From NCBI GenBank assembly GCA_041494275.1, contig JBGQAM010000022.1, positions 1-24,912 of the forward strand: 24,912 nucleotides of DNA, read 5' to 3'. Every line of letters begins with the position of its first letter. Within the stretch, counting starts at the first letter, position 1. Positions 15,082 through 21,153 of the stretch are shown here, in pieces. Below the pieces are notes generated by a model. That model had not been told where the DNA came from. It ran no database searches and was given only the letters and a program-made list of their open reading frames with translations. Made by a program: the position numbers and the translations under genes. Source of the stretch: COMBO-56-21 sp041494275. Lineage in GTDB: Archaea; Thermoplasmatota; Thermoplasmata; UBA10834.

Positions 15082-16263
15082 ATGGTCAAGAAAGTCGTAA
15101 CGGGAAACTACGCAGCGGCATACGGCTCGATGAGGGCCAGGGTCAGGTGTGTTGCTGCATATCCGATCACTCCTCAGACGTTCATAGTGGAGCACATCTC
15201 CGAGTTCGTCAACAACGGCGAGATGGACTGCGAGTATGTCGAAGTGGAGAGCGAGCACTCGGCCATGAGCACCTGCGTGTCAGCAAGCGCAACGGGCGTG
15301 CGGACTTTCACAGCGACTTCGTCTCAGGGTCTCGCGCTCATGCACGAGATACTTCCAATAGCCGCGGGCATGAGGTTGCCTGTCGTGATGGCGGTCGTAA
15401 ACCGGGCCATCGCCGCTCCTATCAACATCTGGGTGGAGCACAACGATATCATGCCAGAGAGGGACTCTGGCTGGATTCAGGTCTTCTGCGACAACAACCA
15501 GGAGGTCCAGGACATGGTACTCCAGGCATTCAAGATCGCCGAGGACAAGAGGGTCGCGCTTCCTATGTCCGTCGGCCTGGATGCGTTCATACTATCCCAT
15601 ACTGTCGAGCCAGTCGACCTAATGGATCAGGAAGCGGCGGACAAGTTCCTGCCAAAGTACGTTCCACCGGGAGCGATCATAGATCCTGATGACCCTGCCG
15701 TTGTCGGCGTGTTCACTCCTCCGGAGTACATGATGGAGTGCAGGTGGAACCAGGACAAGGCAATGAGAGAGGCGCCTAAGGTCATTGAGGAGGTCAACGT
15801 TGCGTTCGCGAAGCAGTTCGGGAGGAACCATGGCGGCATGATCGACCCGTACATGGTCGACGACGCGGATGTGGTCCTCATAACGCTGGGCACGGCCAGC
15901 TCGACAGCGCATGAGGTTGTCGATGACATGCGCAAGGAAGGCAAGAAAGTCGGCCTCGTGAAGCTCAGGTTCTGGAGGCCTTATCCGACGGCGCAGCTTA
16001 GGAAGATTGCCGAGAAGGTCAAGGCGGTTGGCGTTTTCGACAGGGCGGTTTCATACGGTGTCGCTGGCCCATCATTCATAGAGTTCAGGAACGCGGCCTA
16101 CGGGCTCAGCGTCCCGACGATGAACTTCATAGGCGGTCTTGGCGGCAGGGACGTGTCGCTCGCAGATATCAGATTCATGTACGAGCGATTGCTCGAGGCC
16201 GCGAAGACGGGCAAGGTCAAGCGCGAGATCACATGGATGGGAACCAGGGGGGTGGAGCAGTGA
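15082..16263 (+). CDS. porA: 2-oxoacid:ferredoxin oxidoreductase, alpha subunit (pyruvate type likely)
   Basis: A 393-residue alpha subunit. It opens with GNYAAAYGSMRARVRCVAAYPITPQT, the family signature, followed by YVEVESEHSAMS, whose acidic residues activate the thiamine cofactor in related enzymes, and NRAIAAPINIWVEHND. The C-terminal half contains the domain with ADVVLITLGTASSTAHEVVDDM and FDRAVSYGVAGPSFIEFRNA. With the beta subunit it converts a 2-oxoacid and CoA to acyl-CoA and CO2, reducing ferredoxin, or runs in reverse. GAGGTGA ends 5 bases before the ATG at 15082, although the frame opens earlier. The stop overlaps the beta-subunit start by four bases (GTGA). Confidence 0.93.
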   Translation: MVKKVVTGNYAAAYGSMRARVRCVAAYPITPQTFIVEHISEFVNNGEMDCEYVEVESEHSAMSTCVSASATGVRTFTATSSQGLALMHEILPIAAGMRLPVVMAVVNRAIAAPINIWVEHNDIMPERDSGWIQVFCDNNQEVQDMVLQAFKIAEDKRVALPMSVGLDAFILSHTVEPVDLMDQEAADKFLPKYVPPGAIIDPDDPAVVGVFTPPEYMMECRWNQDKAMREAPKVIEEVNVAFAKQFGRNHGGMIDPYMVDDADVVLITLGTASSTAHEVVDDMRKEGKKVGLVKLRFWRPYPTAQLRKIAEKVKAVGVFDRAVSYGVAGPSFIEFRNAAYGLSVPTMNFIGGLGGRDVSLADIRFMYERLLEAAKTGKVKREITWMGTRGVEQ

Positions 16264-17150
16264 AGCTGAAGGAGATGCCTGACGAAGAACTGTTTACGAG
16301 AGGGCACACGGCTTGCGCTGGTTGCGGAGCAGCCATCGCTGCAAGAAACCTGATCAAGGTCCTGGGTAAGGATACGGTCGCCGTCACACCAGCCTGCTGC
16401 CTGTTGATATTCAGCGCGACATACCCGCTCGTTTCGTGGAAGATCCCCTACCATCATGTCGCATTTGAGAACACGGCCGCGTGTGCGACTGGCATGAAGC
16501 GCGCCCTCAAGGTTAGGGGCAAGGACAACACGACGGTCATGGGCATCGCCGGCGACGGCGGCACAGCGGACATCGGCATTCAGGCATTGTCCGGCGCTGC
16601 CGAGAGGAACGAGGACATACTGTACGTGATGTACGACAACGAGGCGTACATGAACACGGGCATCCAGAGGTCCGGCTCGACTCCATTCGGTGCGTGGACG
16701 ACTACGACGCCTGTCGGCAAGGTCAAGGCTGGGAAGGCCAATTTCAAGAAGGACATGCCGCAGATCATGATGGCCCACAATGTGCCCTATGTCGCCACAG
16801 CTTCTGTCGGCCACATCCAGGACTTCATCAACAAGTTCGAGAAGGCCAAGAAGATCAAGGGCTTCAGATACATCCAGGTGTACACGCCCTGCCCGACGGG
16901 GTGGAGGCACGACACGTCGAAGACGATTGAAATATGCAAGCTCGCGGTCGACACGGGCATGTGGACTTTGTACGAGAGCGAGAACGGCAAGGTCACGATA
17001 AACAGGAAGCCGAAGATGACACCTGTCCAGGAGTATCTGAAGCTGCAGGGCAGGTTCAGGCACATGACCGAGGCCGACATCAAGAAGCTCCAGGACTGGG
17101 TCACCAAGAAGTGGCAGGCCGACGAGAAGTACGCCCAGTGCAAATCGTAG
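16260..17150 (+). CDS. porB: 2-oxoacid:ferredoxin oxidoreductase, beta subunit
   Basis: A 296-residue beta subunit that binds thiamine diphosphate. HTACAGCGAAIAARN supplies cysteine ligands for an iron-sulfur cluster, and the cofactor motif GDGGTADIGIQALSGAAERN ends with DNEAYMNTGIQRSGSTPFGA. The GTG at 16260 is chosen because it makes the tight GTGA overlap with the alpha stop and has GGGTGGAG immediately before it; an ATG at 16275 would shorten it by five residues. It ends the por operon. The TTTPVGK and PCPTGWRHD segments match pyruvate- and 2-ketoisovalerate-type enzymes better than 2-oxoglutarate or indolepyruvate types, but exact substrate cannot be read from the sequence. Confidence 0.93.
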   Translation: MKLKEMPDEELFTRGHTACAGCGAAIAARNLIKVLGKDTVAVTPACCLLIFSATYPLVSWKIPYHHVAFENTAACATGMKRALKVRGKDNTTVMGIAGDGGTADIGIQALSGAAERNEDILYVMYDNEAYMNTGIQRSGSTPFGAWTTTTPVGKVKAGKANFKKDMPQIMMAHNVPYVATASVGHIQDFINKFEKAKKIKGFRYIQVYTPCPTGWRHDTSKTIEICKLAVDTGMWTLYESENGKVTINRKPKMTPVQEYLKLQGRFRHMTEADIKKLQDWVTKKWQADEKYAQCKS

Positions 17151-17155
17151 ACGCC

Positions 17156-17171
17156 TCGCGAGTATTCGCGA
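17156..17171. terminator. Hairpin between por operon and membrane-protein gene
   Basis: TCGCGA (17156-17161), GTAT, TCGCGA (17166-17171): two copies of a self-complementary hexamer form a 6-bp stem five bases after the porB stop, in the short gap before a convergent gene. No T-tract follows on the plus strand, so termination is only a possibility. Confidence 0.35.
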
Positions 17172-17177
17172 TCGTCG

Positions 17178-17825
17178 TCAATAGACGCCCTTTACGGAAC
17201 TCTCAATGACTGATTCCACTCCTTTGCCCCACTTACTCTGAGGGATCTTGACTGCAATCAATGACGCGAGGTCTGCCCTCCCGTTGAGGAACAATGGAAT
17301 CTTCCTTCTCTCGGCTGCCGTCACAAGGACGAGGTAACTGGGCATTACCGGGCTTATTCGCAATTCCCGGATTTCGTCCCATCTAACGAAGAATGATTGT
17401 CGCTTCGGCGCGGTTCTTCCCACTCCTGTTGAATTGAGGACGAATTCGGATCGTCTCTGGATGAAGATCATCCAAAAAGCAGCCATCCAGAAGAATGCAG
17501 CAAACGCTGCATATGCAGTTGTCATAACGAGGCGCGTGTTCATCTCGGGCGATGCAGCATAGGAAATAGCTACTGCCAATTGCACGACCCCAAAAAGCAC
17601 CAACGGAAGCGATGCGAACTTGGCCGCTTGCACAGGATAGTCAAGGACTAGATCTTTGGAAGTGCCGTCCCATCGCGAATCAGGGTGTAGGTTGGCCAGT
17701 GTCTTCCTACGAATCCATTTTCCTAGCACTGCACTAAGGGCAAACAGAACAACAATGGCTACTAGCTCTAGGCCAACCACAAGAAGCGAGTAATCTACTG
17801 AAGCCATCTCCAACCCAGATTGCAT
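17178..17825 (-). CDS. Hypothetical membrane protein with PH-like C-terminal domain
   Basis: A 215-residue protein of unknown function. Three hydrophobic segments are clear: about 12-33 (SLLVVGLELVAIVVLFALSA), about 68-90 (FASLPLVLFGVVQLAVAISY) and about 100-124 (VMTTAYAAFAAFFWMAAFWM). The C-terminal 90 residues read as a soluble beta-rich domain (FVLNSTGVGRT, FFVRWDEIRELRIS, LVLVTAAERRKIPLFL), a pattern seen in bacterial PH-like membrane proteins; that comparison is inference. The ATG at 17825 gives the full frame, but a TATA-like TTATTTAG (about 17840-17848) would start transcription near 17818-17820, which favours the in-frame ATG at 17807. It lies on the minus strand after the lysS-GNAT unit with 59 bases between. 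Confidence 0.72.
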   Translation of the reverse strand: MQSGLEMASVDYSLLVVGLELVAIVVLFALSAVLGKWIRRKTLANLHPDSRWDGTSKDLVLDYPVQAAKFASLPLVLFGVVQLAVAISYAASPEMNTRLVMTTAYAAFAAFFWMAAFWMIFIQRRSEFVLNSTGVGRTAPKRQSFFVRWDEIRELRISPVMPSYLVLVTAAERRKIPLFLNGRADLASLIAVKIPQSKWGKGVESVIESSVKGVY

Positions 17826-17884
17826 CTCATGCGGTGCGCGCTAAATAAGGATTTCGCGGCGAAGTCGCTCTTTGCGGTTAGAGA

Positions 17885-18733
17885 CTAGAGTTCCTTCTTC
17901 ATTTCCAGTTGTTTCATGGTCACTTTGAAATCGAACTTGTCGAGCATACGCAGGGTCGGCAGGTCATCATTTATGTTGTAGAGTGCGACCTTGAACGCCC
18001 CGAGATTGTAGAGTCTTGACAGTGCGAACTTGGCCAGGGAGGTCCCAATTCCTTTGCCTCTCTTCTCTGGTGCTACGCCGAGGAACGGGATGAAACCGCT
18101 CGTTTCCACGGTCCGGACCAGAACGAATCCACCATCGAGCTTGTAGCATTCGGCGCCCCGAGCGGACTGCAAAAGCGACTGGTTCTTCCTTCTCTGCCAG
18201 CAAGTGTTTCTGTACGATTCCTCGTGTAGCTTCAGCAGCTCGGATATCGTGGCGTTGCTCGGAAGGTCGCCAAAGCCCTCGAATCTAATCGGCCTCCCTT
18301 CTGCGGTGAGATATTTCCTGGTGGGTGCGTAGCCCATACCCTCGTAGAGCTTCTGCGCTCCATAATTACCCTCGATTACCTCGAGCGAAATCTCTCGTGC
18401 GCCTTTTCTGCGGGCGAAGTCCTCACCAGCAAGCATCAGATTTCGGCCCAACCCCCTTCTGCGATAGGTTGGCAGGACACCCACACCACCGATCCAAGCC
18501 TCTTGGCCGTCGATCACCGGGTTGACGTAACCGACTATCTTCTCACCGTCGAGAGCAACAAGAACGTTCGCAAGGTCTCCCCCCACGGACTTCAGGAAAT
18601 CCAGGAAGAATGGCCTCGTCAACTTCATCGGGACTATGTAGTCCGCAAATATCCCGTTCTGCGCGTCGACTAGATAATCGAGCCGATCAGGTGCCAGGTG
18701 TTCGATCCGGAATACCTCGTTGTCCTTGGCCAT
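17885..18733 (-). CDS. Tandem GNAT-family N-acetyltransferase
   Basis: A 282-residue protein with two GNAT modules. The first (about 1-145) has the acetyl-CoA pyrophosphate loop in VLPTYRRRGLGRNLM and the usual ending NYGAQKLYEGMGYAP. The second (about 150-282) has VAPEKRGKGIGTSLAKFAL. Double-GNAT enzymes include mycothiol synthase-like proteins, but the substrate here is unknown. The ATG at 18733 follows lysS by ten bases with AAGGTAAAGG as ribosome binding site, so it is expressed with lysyl-tRNA synthetase. That link might hint at a role near translation or lysine chemistry, but the sequence does not prove it. Confidence 0.88.
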   Translation of the reverse strand: MAKDNEVFRIEHLAPDRLDYLVDAQNGIFADYIVPMKLTRPFFLDFLKSVGGDLANVLVALDGEKIVGYVNPVIDGQEAWIGGVGVLPTYRRRGLGRNLMLAGEDFARRKGAREISLEVIEGNYGAQKLYEGMGYAPTRKYLTAEGRPIRFEGFGDLPSNATISELLKLHEESYRNTCWQRRKNQSLLQSARGAECYKLDGGFVLVRTVETSGFIPFLGVAPEKRGKGIGTSLAKFALSRLYNLGAFKVALYNINDDLPTLRMLDKFDFKVTMKQLEMKKEL

Positions 18734-18743
18734 CCTTTACCTT

Positions 18744-20228
18744 CTAGACCGCTTCCGGTTTCATGTGCGGGAACAGCAGAACTTCTTTGATGGACTGTGA
18801 GTTCGTGAGTATCATCGCGAACCTGTCAATGCCTATCCCGAGGCCTCCTGTTGGCGGCATGCCGCATTCGAGCGCCTGGACATAGTCGATGTCGATGGGG
18901 TGCGCTTCCTCGTCACCCTCCTGCTTCAGCCTATCCTGTTCTCTGAACCGTTGCTCCTGCTCTTCAGGGTCGTTCAGCTCTGAGTAGGCGTTCGCGAATT
19001 CCCAACCGTTGATGAAGAGCTCGAACCTCTCGACTAGTTCGGGGTTGCCCCTCTTTCTCTTTGCGAGCGGAGAAATCTCGATCGGGTGGTCGATGACGAA
19101 TGTCGGGTTGATCAGGAATGGCTGAACCTTTTGGTCGAATATCTCGAACACAATCAGCCCGAGCTGGTTGCACGCTTCGGTGTCCCTAACGCCAAGCCGT
19201 TTGGCCGCTCCCCTCGCGTCCTCGACCGTTTTGAGCTTCGCAATGTCTACGTCGAGGTACTTCAGGATCGCATCGTGCATCGTGATCCTCGCCCATGGCC
19301 TGGCAAAGTCCAGGACTTTGTCGCCGTATTGGATCTTGTCGGTTCCCAGCATGTGCTTCGCGGTGTCATAGAGCAAGGACTCCGTGAGGTCCATGATGTT
19401 GTTGTAGTCGGCGTAGGCCTCGTACAACTCCAAGCTAGTGTACTCCGGATAATGCTGAGCGTCGATGTCCTCGTTCCTGAAATTGTGCCCGATCTCGTAG
19501 ACCTTCTCGAGCTCTCCGACGATGCATCTCTTGAGGTACAGCTCGGTCGCTATCCTGAGATAGAGATCCATGTCCAGGTAGTTGTGGTGAGTCTTGAACG
19601 GTCTCGCGAGTGCTCCGCCGTAGAGTGGCTGCAGGATCGGGGTCTCCACCTCGAGGAATCCCTTCTCGTTGAGCCAGTCTCGCATGAACGCCACCATCTT
19701 GCTCCTCTTGATGAAGTTCTCGCGCACGTCCTGGTTCATGATCAGGTCGAGGTATCTGCGTCTGTACCTGTTCTGGACGTCCTGCAACCCGTGGAAAGTG
19801 TCAGGGAAGGGCTCGAGGGCCTTCGAGAGTATCTCGAAGTCTTTGATGGCGACTGTTGTCTCGCCCATCTTCGTCCTGAAAGGGTGGCCTGTGACACCCA
19901 CGATGTCTCCTCTGTCGAGCGACTTGAAGAGATCAAACTTCTCCTTGCCCAGCTCGTCGAGCTTGAAATAGACCTGGACCTTCCCCTCGCGGTCTTGGAG
20001 GTCCGCGAACCCCGCTTTTCCGTGAAGTCGCAAGCCCATGATCCTGCCAGCCGTCGAGATTTCCTGCGGGCTCCGCTCGGAGCCCACCGATACGAAATCC
20101 TTCTTGAGCTTTGCCGAATCGTGAGTCCGTACGTAAGTGTATTTCTGGTACGGGTCCAGACCTCTCGCTTTGAGCTCTTTGAGCTTGTTCTTTCGAACTG
20201 CTCTCAGGTCGCTCTCTTCCTCAGTCAT
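18744..20228 (-). CDS. lysS: Lysyl-tRNA synthetase, class II
   Basis: A 494-residue class II LysRS. The N-terminal OB-fold anticodon-binding domain covers about 50-150 (ISTAGRIMGLRLHGKAGFADLQDREGKVQVYF). The catalytic core has motif 1 around residues 175-205 (FLEVETPILQP), motif 2 as IGHNFRNEDIDAQHYPEYTSLELYEAY and motif 3 as GLGIGIDRFAMIL near the C-terminus. It charges tRNA-Lys with lysine in the cytoplasm. Many euryarchaea use the unrelated class I LysRS, so a class II enzyme is worth noting. The ATG at 20228 gives the expected N-terminus, with GAGGGATG a few bases upstream. A perfect 10-bp-arm palindrome sits over the likely TATA box. The GNAT gene follows ten bases downstream. Confidence 0.96.
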   Translation of the reverse strand: MTEEESDLRAVRKNKLKELKARGLDPYQKYTYVRTHDSAKLKKDFVSVGSERSPQEISTAGRIMGLRLHGKAGFADLQDREGKVQVYFKLDELGKEKFDLFKSLDRGDIVGVTGHPFRTKMGETTVAIKDFEILSKALEPFPDTFHGLQDVQNRYRRRYLDLIMNQDVRENFIKRSKMVAFMRDWLNEKGFLEVETPILQPLYGGALARPFKTHHNYLDMDLYLRIATELYLKRCIVGELEKVYEIGHNFRNEDIDAQHYPEYTSLELYEAYADYNNIMDLTESLLYDTAKHMLGTDKIQYGDKVLDFARPWARITMHDAILKYLDVDIAKLKTVEDARGAAKRLGVRDTEACNQLGLIVFEIFDQKVQPFLINPTFVIDHPIEISPLAKRKRGNPELVERFELFINGWEFANAYSELNDPEEQEQRFREQDRLKQEGDEEAHPIDIDYVQALECGMPPTGGLGIGIDRFAMILTNSQSIKEVLLFPHMKPEAV

Positions 20229-20270
20229 TCACACATCCCTCGCATGGGGCATCTCTTTCTGCATTCCGAC

Positions 20271-20292
20271 CGGCCTACTTAAAAGTAGGCCG
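20271..20292. promoter_or_regulatory. lysS: 22-bp palindrome over the lysS promoter (candidate operator)
   Basis: CGGCCTACTT (20271-20280), AA, AAGTAGGCCG (20283-20292) is a perfect inverted repeat with 10-bp arms. Its centre, CTTTTAAG on the minus strand, is the best TATA candidate for lysS, about 50 bases before the ATG. A second palindrome, AACCGGTT, lies at 20296-20303. Protein bound here would block TBP. The dyad is seen directly; its use as an operator is inference. Confidence 0.6.
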
Positions 20293-20384
20293 ATTAACCG
20301 GTTGTTGTCGTTGTCTCGCTCTTTCTGATTCACATTGCCCACCAACATCTATCGGTCGAAGCCAGCAAGAAAGTGCGGGCTTCG

Positions 20385-20759
20385 CTAGCTCTTGGTCTTG
20401 GAGCTGACAATCTCTTTTATCGCCGACAAAAGCTCCTCGATCCTGAAAGGTTTGAGCAAAAACCCCTTTGCGCCCGCGGCCCTGGCCTCCTTCTCAATGT
20501 GTAGGTCTGCACTGCCGAAGAAGATAGTAGCGGCTGGGTTTATCTTGAGGATCTCCTGCGTGGCGCTGACTCCATCCTTGACAGGCATCCTCTGGTCCAT
20601 GATGATTATCACGGGCTTCTCTTTCATGTCTCTGTATTTCCTAACGGCCTCCTCGCCGTCCGAGGCGACACCTATGACTGTGTGCCCGTTCGCCTCCAAG
20701 ATATCCCTGTAGAGGTCGACGATGAACTTTTCATCATCTACAAGGAAGACTGTGGCTAT
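20385..20759 (-). CDS. Single-domain response regulator (receiver), apparent ATA start
   Basis: A 124-residue CheY-like receiver. Counting from the ATA at 20759, the key residues fall at the standard places: acidic pair Asp8-Asp9 (ATVFLVDDEKF), phospho-acceptor Asp55 (VIIIMDQRMP), Ser83 (FFGSAD) and Lys103 (FLLKPFR). There is no output domain, so it acts by protein contact. No ATG, GTG or TTG lies in frame between an upstream TAG and the acidic pair. ATA follows GGAGGT by six bases, ideal spacing. The first ordinary start, a TTG at 20699, would remove 20 residues including the acidic pair. So either ATA initiates or the sequence carries an ATG-to-ATA change. A 33-codon ORF upstream overlaps the start. 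The GAF histidine kinase about 390 bases upstream is a likely partner. Confidence 0.8.
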   Translation of the reverse strand: MATVFLVDDEKFIVDLYRDILEANGHTVIGVASDGEEAVRKYRDMKEKPVIIIMDQRMPVKDGVSATQEILKINPAATIFFGSADLHIEKEARAAGAKGFLLKPFRIEELLSAIKEIVSSKTKS

Positions 20760-20857
20760 TGTACAACCTCCTGAGCCTGTGCGCTATTGCATGCCAACTG
20801 CGAATGCCCAGAACATGTCTTGTTGGGCTGCTCGCCTGCCAAGCCAGACTGGGTCAT
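20756..20857 (-). CDS. Possible 33-residue upstream ORF overlapping the response-regulator start
   Basis: ATG at 20857 opens 33 codons (MTQSGLAGEQPN at the start, AQAQEVVQ at the end) and stops at the TAG of 20758-20756. This stop overlaps the ATA start of the response regulator as ATAG, in the manner of the ATGA overlaps that couple translation. A minus-strand TATA-like ATTAAATAA (20875-20884) places transcription start at about 20852-20857, so this ORF could be read as a leaderless message. I recognise no domain, and it may be only leader sequence. Confidence 0.3.
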   Translation of the reverse strand: MTQSGLAGEQPNKTCSGHSQLACNSAQAQEVVQ

Positions 20858-20946
20858 GTCGATTGACTTGGACGTTATTTAATGCTTTTCACAATGTCGA
20901 CTACCCTGGGAATCTGCATCTGGGAGTGCTTTCGGGTGCCGTAAAC

Positions 20947-20956
20947 ATTTAAATAT
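20947..20956 (+). promoter_or_regulatory. TATA box of secG
   Basis: ATTTAAATAT, centred near 20951, is the clearest TATA element in the window. Archaeal spacing puts transcription start near 20977, giving a leader of under ten bases for the ATG at 20986. Confidence 0.65.
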
Positions 20957-20967
20957 GGAATCGTCTG

Positions 20968-20987
20968 ATAGGTCTTCCGAGACCTAT
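20968..20987. promoter_or_regulatory. 8-bp dyad over the secG start site
   Basis: ATAGGTCT (20968-20975), loop TCCG, AGACCTAT (20980-20987) is a perfect inverted repeat whose right arm includes the first two bases of the secG ATG. Its centre coincides with the predicted transcription start, so a DNA operator is more likely than an RNA hairpin unless transcription begins upstream. Confidence 0.5.
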
Positions 20988-21153
20988 GGCGAAGGACAAG
21001 AAGGGCGAAGGATTCCACTCAGCAGCTGGTCTCATCAGATACTTCGACTCTGAGGACGACAAGGCGCTCAAGGTCAACCCGTGGTTGGTTGTGGCGCTGT
21101 GCATCGCTGTCTCGGTCCTGGTTCTGACCCTCGGCGCCCTTGCACCGACCTAG
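20986..21153 (+). CDS. secG: Protein translocase subunit SecG / Sec61-beta
   Basis: A 55-residue archaeal Sec61-beta homologue. A basic N-terminus (MAKDKKGEGFHS) leads into the diagnostic AAGLIRYFDSEDDKALKVNPW and a single C-terminal transmembrane helix (about 34-52, LVVALCIAVSVLVLTLGAL). It is the small tail-anchored subunit of the SecYEG/Sec61 channel in the membrane. Length and layout match the archaeal family. It has its own TATA box 30 bases upstream. It sits alone on the plus strand between two minus-strand signalling genes, and its stop shares CTAG with the stop of the convergent histidine kinase. Confidence 0.93.
   Translation: MAKDKKGEGFHSAAGLIRYFDSEDDKALKVNPWLVVALCIAVSVLVLTLGALAPT

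Noticed and set aside
16098..17063. A 321-codon minus-strand frame opposite porA/porB
   Set aside because: Composition is Arg/His/Val-rich with no recognisable domain, and it covers well-conserved por genes.
19086..20282. A 398-codon plus-strand frame opposite lysS
   Set aside because: It is the antisense of a full-length class II LysRS with all motifs; the translation is rich in Val, Leu and Glu without domains, typical of a shadow frame in GC-rich DNA.
20385..20699. Response regulator as a 104-residue protein from the TTG at 20699
   Set aside because: This start would delete the first strand and the acidic Asp pair that every active receiver needs, although in-frame sequence upstream encodes them perfectly.
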